Positions 44,009 to 54,993 of a stretch of 64,000 nt of DNA are shown in pieces. Below the pieces are notes generated by a model that was given only the letters and a program-made list of their open reading frames with translations, did no database searches and had not been told where the DNA came from. How positions within the stretch are numbered: position 1 is the stretch's first letter; each line of letters opens with the position of its first letter. The translations under genes and the position numbers were made by a program. Source of the DNA: Halomonas sp. (GTDB lineage: Bacteria; Pseudomonadota; Gammaproteobacteria; Pseudomonadales; Halomonadaceae); NCBI RefSeq assembly GCF_011050415.1, contig NZ_DRFS01000008.1, positions 1 to 64,000 of the forward strand, in the 5' to 3' direction.

Positions 44009-45268
44009 ATGACGCTTGCGGCTTTTATTGTGTTAATGCTACTTGGAATGCCAATTGCCTTTGTCCTCTTGGCTTCAACACTTACCTTCGTGATCACTTC
44101 CGGTAACTACCGTCTATTTGAAAACCTACCCCAGGTTATTTTTGGCTCGCTAGAGGTATTTGATCTGCTGGCGATTCCCTTATTTATCCTGTTGGGCGAA
44201 ATCATGAATGAGGGTGGTATTACACGTCGCATTATCACCGCCACACGTGCCTGGTTTGCGTGGATTCCTCACAGCATTGCCTATGTATCCCTCACCTCGA
44301 ACTTGATGCTTGCCTCTATTATGGGTTCAGCGACGGCACAGATCGCTATTATGAGCCGAGTAATGACTCCCGAATTGGAGCGTGATGGTTACGACAAGGG
44401 GTTCGCCGCGGCGTTGACGGCAGGTGCTGGCCTGCTGGGGCCGATTATTCCGCCGTCAATGGTGTTTATTATCTATGGCGTCATTGCTCAAGTGTCGATT
44501 GGTGCCATGTTCATGGGGGGCATTCTGCCTGGGCTACTGCTGTTTATACTGATCAGCGGCTTAATCGCGATCATGGCGCGTCGCGCGCGTAAGAAAGGCA
44601 GTGTTGATCAGGAACGCACGCCTCTATGGCGTGCGACTCGTGGCGCACTGCTCACACTTAGCATTCCCATCGTCATTGTGGGTGGTATCGCGTTTGGCAT
44701 AGTGACGCCTACTGAGTCTGCAGCGGCTGCGACGCTAATGGCGGTGGTGATAGGCGCCCTCTTCTTTCGAGAGCTTAAGTGGGGGCAGTTACCTGGTGTT
44801 TTGAGCCGAACAGCACGCAATACTGCCATTGTGCTATTTCTGATTGTCGCGGCAAAAGCTTTTGGCTGGGTACTGGTGTATAACCAGATACCTCAGCAGG
44901 TAGCCGGGCTAATGCAAGGCACCACTGAAAGCCCGCTGGTGTTTATGCTGCTGGTGTTCATGATGCTGATGGTAGTAGGGATGGTGCTTGATGGGATCGC
45001 CGCGCTGATCATCCTAGTGCCAATTTTGCTTCCAGTGGCACAACAAAGTTACGGTATTGATCCCGTCCATTTTGGCATCATCACCTGTATGACACTAAGC
45101 CTCGGACTATTAACGCCACCTGTTGGTGCAGGGCTCTATGTTGCCTCCGCTATCAGCAACGTTAGCTTGCCTCGCATTACAAAGTGGATCTTTCCGTTCA
45201 TCCTCGCGGCCTGCCTCGTTATATTGGCGGTCATCTTTAACCCCTGGCTCGTTAACGTTTTTGTTTAA
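44009..45268 (+). CDS. TRAP large permease (DctM family)
   Basis: A 419-aa membrane protein with about 12 hydrophobic segments. DctM signatures include LAIPLFILLGEIMNEGG, GAGLLGPIIPPSMVFIIYG and CMTLSLGLLTPPVGAGLYV. Together with DctP and DctQ it forms a Na+-coupled importer placed next to mobA. Confidence 0.9.
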   Translation: MTLAAFIVLMLLGMPIAFVLLASTLTFVITSGNYRLFENLPQVIFGSLEVFDLLAIPLFILLGEIMNEGGITRRIITATRAWFAWIPHSIAYVSLTSNLMLASIMGSATAQIAIMSRVMTPELERDGYDKGFAAALTAGAGLLGPIIPPSMVFIIYGVIAQVSIGAMFMGGILPGLLLFILISGLIAIMARRARKKGSVDQERTPLWRATRGALLTLSIPIVIVGGIAFGIVTPTESAAAATLMAVVIGALFFRELKWGQLPGVLSRTARNTAIVLFLIVAAKAFGWVLVYNQIPQQVAGLMQGTTESPLVFMLLVFMMLMVVGMVLDGIAALIILVPILLPVAQQSYGIDPVHFGIITCMTLSLGLLTPPVGAGLYVASAISNVSLPRITKWIFPFILAACLVILAVIFNPWLVNVFV

Positions 45269-45303
45269 GTATAGCCATTATCTCCTGCTTACTCTTTATT
45301 GAA

Positions 45304-45342
45304 GAGAGGCACTGGCCAGTATCATGGCGGCCAATGCCTCTC
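45304..45342. terminator. Stem-loop between dctM and the MarR gene
   Basis: GAGAGGCA pairs perfectly with TGCCTCTC and the stem extends inward through TGGCC/GGCCA. There is no long T-run after it, so it may be a partial terminator or an mRNA-stabilising hairpin. Confidence 0.5.
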
Positions 45343-45409
45343 ATCCAGTGCCTATCACAGAAACTTCTGCTATGGTCACAGCGTATTTTTACCCTTTATA
45401 AGACTCCAC

Positions 45410-45883
45410 ATGACCCGATCACCGCTATCTGAAGCTTTTGACTTACCTGGCAATCTTTTAAGACGCTGCCACCAAATTAGCGTGGCTATTTTTTTGCGCA
45501 AGTGCGAAGCGTTCAACCTTACCCAACTGCAATATATAATTCTTTCTGCGCTTGAAGAGATGGGAGCCAGTGACCAAATCACCTTAGGCGGCTATACGGC
45601 GTTAGATCGCAATACCATCGCGGTCGTGGTTCGAAAATTAGAGGAGCGCGGGCTCATTACCCGGCACCGCAATCCTGAAGATCGTCGTTCGATGGTGGTG
45701 AAGCTCACCAAGGAAGGAAAGGCGTTACGAGAAGCCGTAGAACCTGCCGTTGAAGAAGTTCAAAGTGACATCCTGGCGCCGCTTAACGCCGAAGAGCAAC
45801 AGATATTGCTTTCTCTGCTGCAAAAGATCGCTAACGATAATAACCATTTAAGCCGTGTTCCAGTGCGCTTAAACGAAAGATAG
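45410..45883 (+). CDS. MarR-family regulator of the 3-hydroxybenzoate module
   Basis: A 157-aa protein starting MTRSPLSEAFDLPGNLLRR. The HTH and wing are ITLGGYTALDRNTIAVVVRKLEERGLITRHRNPEDRRSMVVKL. ATG 45410 is chosen because the upstream open frame from 45299 crosses the hairpin and is not family-like. It likely binds the palindromes between mobA and dctP. A dead copy with the same sequence features is at 57038-57505. Confidence 0.84.
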   Translation: MTRSPLSEAFDLPGNLLRRCHQISVAIFLRKCEAFNLTQLQYIILSALEEMGASDQITLGGYTALDRNTIAVVVRKLEERGLITRHRNPEDRRSMVVKLTKEGKALREAVEPAVEEVQSDILAPLNAEEQQILLSLLQKIANDNNHLSRVPVRLNER

Positions 45884-45961
45884 TACTGTTATCTGTAGCG
45901 GAACCTACGCCTCCCATGACTTCCGCTTTGTTTATTCGGCTTGGCACTTGGTTATTAAGAA

Positions 45962-46030
45962 GCTCCCGAGAATGTCTTTATTACCGGACGTGAAAGCGTG
46001 AAGAACTTTACAACTTTTCATGACATTTAA
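45962..46030 (+). pseudogene. Nitroreductase 3' relic
   Basis: The last 22 codons of a nitroreductase remain: APENVFITGRESVKNFTTFH then DI and TAA at 46028-46030, matching APENGFITERESVENFTTF of the gene at 23928-24596. The conserved hairpin follows. Nothing of the rest of the gene is present upstream. Confidence 0.82.
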
Positions 46031-46032
46031 GC

Positions 46033-46058
46033 AAAAAAGCCCAAGCAGACGCTTGGGC
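46033..46058 (-). terminator. Terminator facing pobA
   Basis: GCCCAAGC-AGAC-GCTTGGGC, a perfect 8-bp stem, followed on the minus strand by a run of six T (46033-46038 read in reverse). It should terminate pobA transcription. Copies occur after the other nitroreductase genes. Confidence 0.75.
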
Positions 46059-46086
46059 AATGAGGAAAATGAGAAAGGGCTAAACG

Positions 46087-47319
<1,233 letters not shown>

Positions 47320-47414
47320 TCAATGAAACGGTGCGCATAATAAGGCATGAATGAGAAGGTTAATTGGACTTTCCCAGCTTTATCGCACGACATTAGTCGC
47401 ATGAGGAGCATCGC

Positions 47415-48317
47415 GTGAAGATAGCAACGACAACCCATGTTCCCGTGTTCAAGCTATACGGTGAAACCCAGCACTGGCCGACGCCGGACTTATTACACTG
47501 TGAGTCAATTCCCGAACGCAGCCGCCTGCATGATTGGCGCATTCGCCCCCATCGGCATGTTGATTTAGTGCATATTCTATTTATCAGTCATGGCAGTCTG
47601 GAACTAGAACTTGAAGGGGCTAAACAACGCCTTGAAGGTGCGGTGACCATCATTGTGCCTGCGATGGCCATCCATGGTTTTCATTTTTCTCCCGATATCG
47701 GTGGCCATATTATTACCCTGGCGAAGCCGTTAGCCGATCACCTTAACGAGCTAATGGGTGAAAGCAGTGCGCTACGCAAAGCCGACTTTCTTCGCCTTAA
47801 TCAGCCCGCTAACACCCAGCGCATTGCAACGTTAATCGACCAAATTGACCAGGAGTACCGCCAGCCCGCTCCTGGACGAAACCGGTTGCTTGAAGCGCTG
47901 GTACAGGCGTTAGTTGTAGAGTTATCGCGTCTTACCGATTATCCTGACAGGCCTGCAAAGCGCCATGGCCCCCGCCAGTACGATAAGGGGCGCATGCATC
48001 TTGAGAACTTCCAAGCGCTGATCGAAGCTCATTACCGTGAACAGCCAAGCATTGAACAGTTAGCCGAGCAGATAGGTGTGAGCAGCGCACACTTGAACCT
48101 GCTATGCCGCCAACTTGCCGGGCACAGCGCTCTGCAATTACTGCATGAGCGCCTAATGCTAGAAGCCAAGCGCCAGCTCACCTATACCAATATGACCATT
48201 GGCGAGGTCTCCGACAGCTTAGGCTTCTCAGAACCGGCTTACTTCACGCGCTTTTTTAAGCGCAATACCGCCCTTTCACCAAGGGATTTTCGGCTGCGGC
48301 AGCACGCTCAGTCATAA
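47415..48317 (+). CDS. pobR: AraC-family activator of pobA (PobR type)
   Basis: A 300-aa protein with an N-terminal cupin-like sensor domain (LHDWRIRPHRHVDLVHILFISHG) and a C-terminal AraC double HTH (QPSIEQLAEQIGVSSAHLNLLCRQ and TIGEVSDSLGFSEPAYFTRFFKR). GTG start at 47415 with GAGGAG upstream; no in-frame ATG is nearby. Divergent placement from pobA gives the role: 4-hydroxybenzoate-responsive activator, as in pseudomonads (not the IclR-type PobR of Acinetobacter). Confidence 0.88.
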   Translation: MKIATTTHVPVFKLYGETQHWPTPDLLHCESIPERSRLHDWRIRPHRHVDLVHILFISHGSLELELEGAKQRLEGAVTIIVPAMAIHGFHFSPDIGGHIITLAKPLADHLNELMGESSALRKADFLRLNQPANTQRIATLIDQIDQEYRQPAPGRNRLLEALVQALVVELSRLTDYPDRPAKRHGPRQYDKGRMHLENFQALIEAHYREQPSIEQLAEQIGVSSAHLNLLCRQLAGHSALQLLHERLMLEAKRQLTYTNMTIGEVSDSLGFSEPAYFTRFFKRNTALSPRDFRLRQHAQS

Positions 48318-48493
48318 AGGGCACTATATCTGGGCGGCGGCCAGGTCTGTATTCAAAGCGATAGTGTTGGGAGAAAGGCCACCCTCTAAAATGATTTTCC
48401 AATTATGAATAAATCATTTGAGTTCTGAACATCGTAAAACATGCTCCCAATTTTCCCCTTAGATTACGTTTTCACTATATTTCAAGCAAAAAA

Positions 48494-50428
48494 CTAAACC
48501 AAGGGAAGGGCAGACCTATTTTTAGAGAAATATTTATAAGCTATGCAAAAGCCTAAAACTGTTAAGCCTATAATGTCGGTGTAGAAGCCACCGGAGAAAA
48601 GATCCGCTGGAATAAGCAGGAATAACCCTCCAAATAGTAATAAGCAGCGATACCATGTGCTCACTATACCGTGCATATAACCAACGATTCCCGCCGTAAC
48701 CATGTATATGCCTAATATTGCCGTTCCTAACGCCAAAACTACCTCTATAAGGCTCCCTTCTAATATAAGAGATGGGGCAAATAGAAATAGAAACGGTACG
48801 ACATAGGCTGGCCAGGCCAGGCGCATTGCAGCAATACTCGTACTCCACGCTCCAGCACCAGCAATGTTAGCGGCCGCGAATGAAGCGAGGGCCACGGGTG
48901 GAGTCACCATAGAAAGAAGACCGAAGTAAAAGACGAAAAGGTGTGCCGAAATCACAGGTATACCGACCTCAACAAGTGCTGGCGCCACTAGCGTTGCGAG
49001 TAAGATATATACCCCTACAGTGGGCATTCCCATACCTAGCACAATACTAATTAGCGCGGTAATGAGAGCTAGCAGGAAAACATTCTCTCCACTTGCGTTG
49101 ATAATATGAAGCGTGAGATTAAAGGCGAGGCCTGAAATATTGAGTACACCAATGATTAAACCAGCTGCAGCACAAACAATAACGAGCCCACACGCGGCTC
49201 CCCCTGCTGAAGACACAACCGGCCAAATATCACTAAGCGCAATGCGGCGTCCACGATACCCAAAAATTAAGCTTACAATTAACAGGGTGAGCACCGCCAA
49301 AACGGCCGCTCGTTCGGGGCGCATATTTAAAGCAAACAGTGCATAAAAGAGGATTAAAAAAGGAATTAGAAAATGCCAGCCTTGTTTTAACGAATGCCAG
49401 CCTGAGGGGATCTGGGAGGCTTCGACCGAGCGAATATTGCGCTTGGCGGCATAAAGATCAACGTTGATAAAAATGGCAAGGTAGTACAGCAGTGCAGAAG
49501 GCAGCGCTGCCATCATGACCGTTGAGTAGTCGACACCTATGAAGTCTGCCATGATAAATGCAGCCGCCCCCATTACAGGAGGTACTAGTTGGCCACCTGT
49601 AGAAGCCACTGCCTCTACCGAGGCTGCATAAGAAGGGGTGAAGCCTGCCCTTTTCATCATTGGGATCGTAACAACGCCAGTGCCAACCACGTTACCCACG
49701 GCACTGCCCGATATTGAGCCGAAGAGCCCCGAGGCGGTGACGGCAACTTTGGCTGGCCCCCCTCGAAATCGCCCCATGCCCGCTAAAGCGATGTCATTGA
49801 AAAAATCAGCTGCCCCGCAACGCGCCAGCAGCTGGCCGAACAGCAAAAATGGAATGACGATTAGCACTGCGACTTTTAGAGCAGTACCAAGCATCCCATT
49901 TGCATCGATCGCGAGATAGACCACCAGCTCCGATAACGTTGTCTCTCTGCTCTGAAGTTCTCCTGGGACAAGATGTCCAAATAGCCCGTAGGCTAGAAAT
50001 ATCAGAACAACCGATAGGATGCCAATACCGGCAGAGCTTGGCAGGTTAAATATAAGTGCGCTGAACAGGACTACGCTAGTCGCAATAAGCCAGCCCGGAA
50101 GATAGGGAGCCTCCATCGATATCATTGGATAGTAGAGGGAGACATACAGCCCAACACAAAATGTTAAAGCCGCACAGACAAAATCGGTTATTTTAAGAAG
50201 TCTTTTTTGAGAGTGCTCCGCCATGATCAAAAAACCAGCAGAGAGAGCAAGTGTTAGAACTAAGGCCAAGAGCTGTACATCGTAAACTGAAATGTTCAGC
50301 AGTTGATGCATGTTGCCGGCATAAGCGACCGGCAGCAGTACCATTAGTCCTCCTGCGAGCATCTTCAACTGCTTGATCACACTAGTAGACATGTCAGGAA
50401 CCATGGTGTCATCTTTGGACTCTAGCAT
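48494..50428 (-). CDS. TRAP fused permease of a second TAXI system
   Basis: A 644-aa membrane protein with many hydrophobic helices and fused DctQM architecture. Its motifs GLFGSISGSAVGNVVGTGVVTIPMMKRAGF and GMGMPTVGVYILLATLVAPAL parallel the permease at 31220-33130. ATG 50428 lies 4 bp after the stop of the TAXI binding-protein gene, with GGAG before it. It is the last gene of the leftward transport unit; the substrate is unknown. Confidence 0.87.
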   Translation of the reverse strand: MLESKDDTMVPDMSTSVIKQLKMLAGGLMVLLPVAYAGNMHQLLNISVYDVQLLALVLTLALSAGFLIMAEHSQKRLLKITDFVCAALTFCVGLYVSLYYPMISMEAPYLPGWLIATSVVLFSALIFNLPSSAGIGILSVVLIFLAYGLFGHLVPGELQSRETTLSELVVYLAIDANGMLGTALKVAVLIVIPFLLFGQLLARCGAADFFNDIALAGMGRFRGGPAKVAVTASGLFGSISGSAVGNVVGTGVVTIPMMKRAGFTPSYAASVEAVASTGGQLVPPVMGAAAFIMADFIGVDYSTVMMAALPSALLYYLAIFINVDLYAAKRNIRSVEASQIPSGWHSLKQGWHFLIPFLILFYALFALNMRPERAAVLAVLTLLIVSLIFGYRGRRIALSDIWPVVSSAGGAACGLVIVCAAAGLIIGVLNISGLAFNLTLHIINASGENVFLLALITALISIVLGMGMPTVGVYILLATLVAPALVEVGIPVISAHLFVFYFGLLSMVTPPVALASFAAANIAGAGAWSTSIAAMRLAWPAYVVPFLFLFAPSLILEGSLIEVVLALGTAILGIYMVTAGIVGYMHGIVSTWYRCLLLFGGLFLLIPADLFSGGFYTDIIGLTVLGFCIAYKYFSKNRSALPLV

Positions 50429-50432
50429 GACG

Positions 50433-51389
50433 TTACTCCATCATCCCTACTTCATTATAAAAGCTAATCGCACCTGGGTGATAGCTTAACCCATTGAATT
50501 CAGGCGCCATTCTTTCAGGATCAAATTCCGCAAAGGTTCTGAGAATTCCACGCACTTTTTCAGGATTATCATGTAAAAGCTTCACAATTTCATAAACAGT
50601 TTCTTCAGGAACATGTGTTCCCGCCGTTAGCACGTAGTCGTAACCCATCATTGGAGTAGGCTCATCCACGCCTACACTGTCACTGCCCGGTTCGACCGTC
50701 TGAATATAAGAGGTGGGTACGAATTCCTGCATCGCTGCTTCGGCCTCGGGTGTATCGTTGACCGCAAGCCAGCGGATGCCTAGGGAAGCATCTGCCTCGC
50801 GTGTTTTACCCCCTTGTAATGCGAAGAAAGCTACATCTACGTTGCCCGTAATAAAGTCATCGACGCCATTTGGCACAGAAGGAACCATGTGCGCTTCCAT
50901 ATCATCAATAGACAGCCCCCCAGCAGCGAGAATGCCATCGACCTGAAATTTTAAGGTCGGCTGAGCTGTGTACCCATAGGTGATACTCGTGCCTTCAATA
51001 TCGGAGACTTTGTAATAATCTGAATCTTCACGCACCATGAAGCCATAAGCTGAGGAGCTCAGCGAGGCAACAACTCGAAGGTTTTCCAGGGGCCTACCCT
51101 CGAATGGCTCCTGTCCCTGTACAGCAGCCGAAATATCGGGACTTGGTATTAATTGCAGGTCTAGACGCCCTGTATCAATCATTGGCATCGACTGTCCCGT
51201 TCCGCCATAGGCCTGAACACGCACATCTATACCCGCTTCATCAGATAGAAACTTCGCCATACCGGCATTGACGGCGTAGTTTTGTGAGCCTTGAGTTCCT
51301 GCGCCAATACCAAGCGACTGTGCGTTTGCACCGTTAGCCATAAAGAGTGTTGTACCGAGGAAAATTGCGCCCAGCATTGTTTTTTTCAT
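50433..51389 (-). CDS. TAXI-family TRAP solute-binding protein
   Basis: A 318-aa periplasmic protein with signal peptide (MLGAIFLGTTLFMANGANA) and N-terminal block LGIGAGTQGSQNYAVNAGMAKFL, a TAXI fold variant. Cotranscribed with the fused permease and 76 bp downstream of a class II aldolase-fold gene. Together they suggest import of an oxidised aromatic or sugar-acid-like carboxylate, undefined. Confidence 0.83.
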   Translation of the reverse strand: MKKTMLGAIFLGTTLFMANGANAQSLGIGAGTQGSQNYAVNAGMAKFLSDEAGIDVRVQAYGGTGQSMPMIDTGRLDLQLIPSPDISAAVQGQEPFEGRPLENLRVVASLSSSAYGFMVREDSDYYKVSDIEGTSITYGYTAQPTLKFQVDGILAAGGLSIDDMEAHMVPSVPNGVDDFITGNVDVAFFALQGGKTREADASLGIRWLAVNDTPEAEAAMQEFVPTSYIQTVEPGSDSVGVDEPTPMMGYDYVLTAGTHVPEETVYEIVKLLHDNPEKVRGILRTFAEFDPERMAPEFNGLSYHPGAISFYNEVGMME

Positions 51390-51465
51390 GGTAATACTCC
51401 GTTGTTAATTTTATTTTTATCGATGATAAATAGCTTGTTTTTGTTGGGGTCAATCGCTTCCGTGC

Positions 51466-52212
51466 TTATATTCCACTATATCCAGCACGTGCCACCCAAT
51501 AATCCCACGCACGTGCTAATGGCATAGGACTTAGGAGCATGGCGCTGGTTTTTTCTATCTCTCCGTCGGTCAAGTAGCTCAGTTCTCCGATCTGTAACGT
51601 GTCATGAATGAGCTTGGCATTATCCTTCAATCCTATAGAGACCATGCAAACCGCCTTAAGATTGTCAGCAGCACAGACACACCCATGCCCACGCAATAGA
51701 GCAACACGGCTTTCACCAAGTACCTTAGAAAGCGAGTGGCCCATCTCCATTGAATCTACAAGCATATTGGTATCGCCGAATTCGTCTTGGCTGTCCCAAG
51801 TTTCTATTGTTGAGCCTATTACGGCTGACATATGAAAGATCGGACGCAATGAAATGGCGTTCATGGTAAACGGCAGGATTGAGCGCGCATGATGATGCGT
51901 GACCGCGTTCACGTCGGGTCGATCCTTATAAATTGCGCCATGAATATGTCGCTCAGCATAAGGCCGACGATGGTCACTGCCGACCAACTCGCCATCCAAC
52001 GTAAACTCCATGATATCGCCACGGGTCACTACCTCGGGACTGCGCGAGCGCGATAAGAAATAGCGATCAGGGTTCAGTGGGTTTCGTACGCTCACATGCC
52101 CAAAGTCATCTATTACGTCTTCACGAGCAAGAATGCGATTGGCAATGACTAGGTTGGTAATTGTCGTCTCAAGGATATCGTGCTCGAAACGTACGCTCAT
52201 ATTTTCAGACAT
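51466..52212 (-). CDS. Class II aldolase/adducin-fold protein (unassigned module)
   Basis: A 248-aa paralogue of the protein at 28586-29326. The zinc-site motifs are THHHARS near residue 98 and RGHGC near 170, with RHIHGAIY before them. FGHVSVRNPLNPDRYFLSRSRSPE matches the phthalate-cluster paralogue closely. ATG at 52212; an alternative Met is five codons in. It precedes the TAXI transporter genes and is divergent from a LysR gene. Decarboxylase, aldolase or epimerase activity is possible. Confidence 0.8.
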   Translation of the reverse strand: MSENMSVRFEHDILETTITNLVIANRILAREDVIDDFGHVSVRNPLNPDRYFLSRSRSPEVVTRGDIMEFTLDGELVGSDHRRPYAERHIHGAIYKDRPDVNAVTHHHARSILPFTMNAISLRPIFHMSAVIGSTIETWDSQDEFGDTNMLVDSMEMGHSLSKVLGESRVALLRGHGCVCAADNLKAVCMVSIGLKDNAKLIHDTLQIGELSYLTDGEIEKTSAMLLSPMPLARAWDYWVARAGYSGI

Positions 52213-52330
52213 TTGTTGGCTACTCCGCCGGAAGGGATTGGGAATGACTTCCTTCAGACTAGTTGTGTATTGTCACTTGAACTAATATATATTTATATGC
52301 TTCTTTATACTCTTAAAGGTATAGATTACT

Positions 52331-53245
52331 ATGCGATCCTTTGTCTCCCAGCTCTCCATTCATAAGCTCGAGGTCTTTTGCATGGTCGCCGAGCTGAAGA
52401 GCATTTCTCGTGCTGCAGAGCGCCTTAACATTGCTCAGCCTGTCGTCTCAGCACATCTTAAATCGCTTGCGGACAAATTAGGGGTATCACTAACTGAACG
52501 AAGTGGACGTCGAATAGCATTAACCGAAGAAGGGGAACGTGTTTATCAATGGGCTCACGATGTTGTCATTCGCACTCATGAGCTTGAACGTGAAATAGCT
52601 GATACTCAGCGTGGACTGGCAGGGAAGGCTAAGGTGGGTGCTTCGATGACTCTGGGCTCTTACGTTCTGCCTAGTATTATCGCATCGATAAGGCAGCGTT
52701 ATCCCCAAGGGGAAATATCAGTACAAGTAACTACCCCAATATTAGCGACGGATGCGGTGCTGCAAGGTGAATGCGACTTTGCTTTTACTATTCTAGACCC
52801 ACGTCATGAAATCGCAGGTTTGGAAGTGCAGCGTGTGCGGGATGAGCAGTTAATCCTCGTTGCTTCTAATAATTCGGGGCCCAAGACAAAAAGCGTATCG
52901 CTTGAGGAGCTTGCTGAACTGCCTTTCGTCACTGCTCAGTTACGCACTCCTCGTCGCGAGATCGAGGAGCACTTGTTAATGGAATTTGGCGTGTCGCGCA
53001 ACCAAATTGTAATGGAATTTGGACATGCCGAAGCAATTAAACAGGCAGTACGCGCCGGTGCAGGGGTTGCCTTCTTGTTCCAATCTTCGGTCAACGACGA
53101 ACTTGCCTCGGGACTACTAAGAAGGCTCGATACATCAGGTATGGAATTACGTGTTCCGGTTTATCTGGTGCGTAGGAAACACAAGAAATTGGCCAAATTC
53201 CAGTCCATGATGCTGGATGAAATAACCCAAGCGCTAAGCAATTAG
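52331..53245 (+). CDS. LysR-family regulator of the aldolase/ThDP module
   Basis: A 304-aa LysR protein: LSIHKLEVFCMVAELKSISRAAERLNIAQPVVSAHLKSLADKLGVSL is the HTH domain, followed by the effector domain. Divergent from the aldolase gene (118 bp) and convergent with the ThDP enzyme gene, whose stop it overlaps by 4 nt (53242-53245). Position makes it the likely regulator of both flanking units. Confidence 0.84.
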   Translation: MRSFVSQLSIHKLEVFCMVAELKSISRAAERLNIAQPVVSAHLKSLADKLGVSLTERSGRRIALTEEGERVYQWAHDVVIRTHELEREIADTQRGLAGKAKVGASMTLGSYVLPSIIASIRQRYPQGEISVQVTTPILATDAVLQGECDFAFTILDPRHEIAGLEVQRVRDEQLILVASNNSGPKTKSVSLEELAELPFVTAQLRTPRREIEEHLLMEFGVSRNQIVMEFGHAEAIKQAVRAGAGVAFLFQSSVNDELASGLLRRLDTSGMELRVPVYLVRRKHKKLAKFQSMMLDEITQALSN

Positions 53246-54984
53246 CCTGGCGATCTCATCGCATTTTCCATCGAAGGTGCGTACCCCTTCGCGGCTTCAA
53301 TCTCCACTACCGCTACACCACCGCTATCGAACACGTCCAGAGCATTGATCATAGCTTTTTTCACTTCAGCAGGTGAGCTTAACAGACCATAACTTATCGC
53401 ACCGAAGCCTTGAGCTATCGAACTGACATCAATATCGGGTCCGTTCATAACAATGCCAACATGCTTGTTTTCGACTGGGCGATTCCGCTCTCTAGCAACC
53501 GACTCCTGATGTACTTCATCGTTGTAGAATGAATGGTTGTTCACGACGACAATCAGCAAGGGGATGCCCTGGTTTACCGCTGTCCAAATAGCTGAAGCAT
53601 TCATCAGAAAGTCTCCATCGCCCAGTACTGCCAGCGCGATGAGCTTAGATTTCTCGTCACGTAGCGCTAAGGCTGCACCCACCGCCATACCAGAGCCTGA
53701 GCCGATACCGCCGCCTCCATCATAGCCCAATGAGCCATAAGGATTGTCCACGGGCCAATCCGCACCGGTCCAACTGAGCGGGGCGCGGATTAGGCAAGCA
53801 GAGCGCTTGCCAAGAGCTTTGCGCACTAGTGCAGCTATATCTTGCGGAGTCATCGGGCCGTTCTCGATTTCCACTGGCATGGGAAGCATAGGAACTGGGT
53901 CCGGGTCTCTTGCATTTAGTGCTTCTGCTAACGCGGCTACTACTTGGTCAGGCTCATTAAGGAAGGCTACATCGGCCGGAGCGGGAGCTCCTCCATCCTT
54001 CACCCAGCCGCGATGGTTATGAACATCCAGCGTCGCTGAAATGATTTTCGCTGGAACCGGTCGATCTCCGAAAACTGAACGCAGTGTGCCTCCGAAGTCC
54101 AGCCAGTCGAAATTGACTATGACGTCAGCCCCGGCGATGGCGGCTTTGGCTTTCGGATCTGGAAAATAACCTGCGCGTCCTACATTCGCGACATGAGCGC
54201 TGGGGAATGTCGCGCCAGTCTTAAAGTCAGTCACTACCTGCGCTCCCAGGCGCTCTATTAACGCAATGCGCAGCTTCCAATCCGTTGCAGAGCGCGACAT
54301 GCGGCCCATTAGAACGACAACTTTTTCTGCACCTGACAACAGCTTCGCTGCTACCGTTACTAAGTCGGGCGCGGGGGCGCCAGCCCTCGGTGCTCCTCGG
54401 CGGGCTATATCTATGTCAGGTAGCGGAGCATCTAGCGTCTTCTCTTGAAGTGCTGAATCGATATTTATATAGACTGGGCCGCGTGGCGCGGTTCCTGCAC
54501 GAGAAACCCCTTCGACCAACGCGTGAAGAGTGGCCGTGACACCGCCAGGTTGATCGTCCCACTTTACAAAGTCTCGAATCAGTGAACCTTGGTCTTGTGA
54601 GGTATGGATCCAGTCTATCCAGGAGCGTCTATGTGTGGCATCAACCGGCCCTGTAGCTCCAAGAACCAACATTGGCACCCGGTCGCACCATGCGTTATAA
54701 ATACCCATAGAACCATGCATTAAGCCCACATTAGAATGTAGTGCTACGCCCATGGCGCGCCCAGTTACTTTGGCATAGCCATGCGCAATGGCAACCGCCG
54801 CCTCTTCATGTACGCATAGCAACAGTTGAGGGTCATTGTGGGTGAAGTTCACTAAACTGTCATGAAGTCCTCGATAACTCGCTCCGGGATTGAGAGCTAT
54901 ATAACGAAGATCCAGTTCATTTAATGTTGCGGCGATCGCATCCGAGCCCCAGCAAGGGGTATTGTTTTGGATCTTATGGCTCAT
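53242..54984 (-). CDS. Thiamine diphosphate-dependent enzyme (acetolactate synthase/benzoylformate decarboxylase family)
   Basis: A 580-aa protein with the three ThDP-family domains. The activating Glu is in CVHEEAAVAIAHGYAKVTG near residue 60. The central domain follows at about 200-340, and the ThDP motif is GDGDFLMNASAIWTAVNQGIPLLIVVVNN near 460-490. The cofactor motif GDG-x25-NN is complete. The enzyme decarboxylates a 2-keto acid or joins/cleaves acyloins. An aldehyde dehydrogenase gene 9 bp upstream suggests that an aldehyde is released and oxidised. The substrate is not known; benzoylformate is one possibility. Confidence 0.83.
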   Translation of the reverse strand: MSHKIQNNTPCWGSDAIAATLNELDLRYIALNPGASYRGLHDSLVNFTHNDPQLLLCVHEEAAVAIAHGYAKVTGRAMGVALHSNVGLMHGSMGIYNAWCDRVPMLVLGATGPVDATHRRSWIDWIHTSQDQGSLIRDFVKWDDQPGGVTATLHALVEGVSRAGTAPRGPVYINIDSALQEKTLDAPLPDIDIARRGAPRAGAPAPDLVTVAAKLLSGAEKVVVLMGRMSRSATDWKLRIALIERLGAQVVTDFKTGATFPSAHVANVGRAGYFPDPKAKAAIAGADVIVNFDWLDFGGTLRSVFGDRPVPAKIISATLDVHNHRGWVKDGGAPAPADVAFLNEPDQVVAALAEALNARDPDPVPMLPMPVEIENGPMTPQDIAALVRKALGKRSACLIRAPLSWTGADWPVDNPYGSLGYDGGGGIGSGSGMAVGAALALRDEKSKLIALAVLGDGDFLMNASAIWTAVNQGIPLLIVVVNNHSFYNDEVHQESVARERNRPVENKHVGIVMNGPDIDVSSIAQGFGAISYGLLSSPAEVKKAMINALDVFDSGGVAVVEIEAAKGYAPSMENAMRSPG

Positions 54985-54993
54985 GATTTCCTC

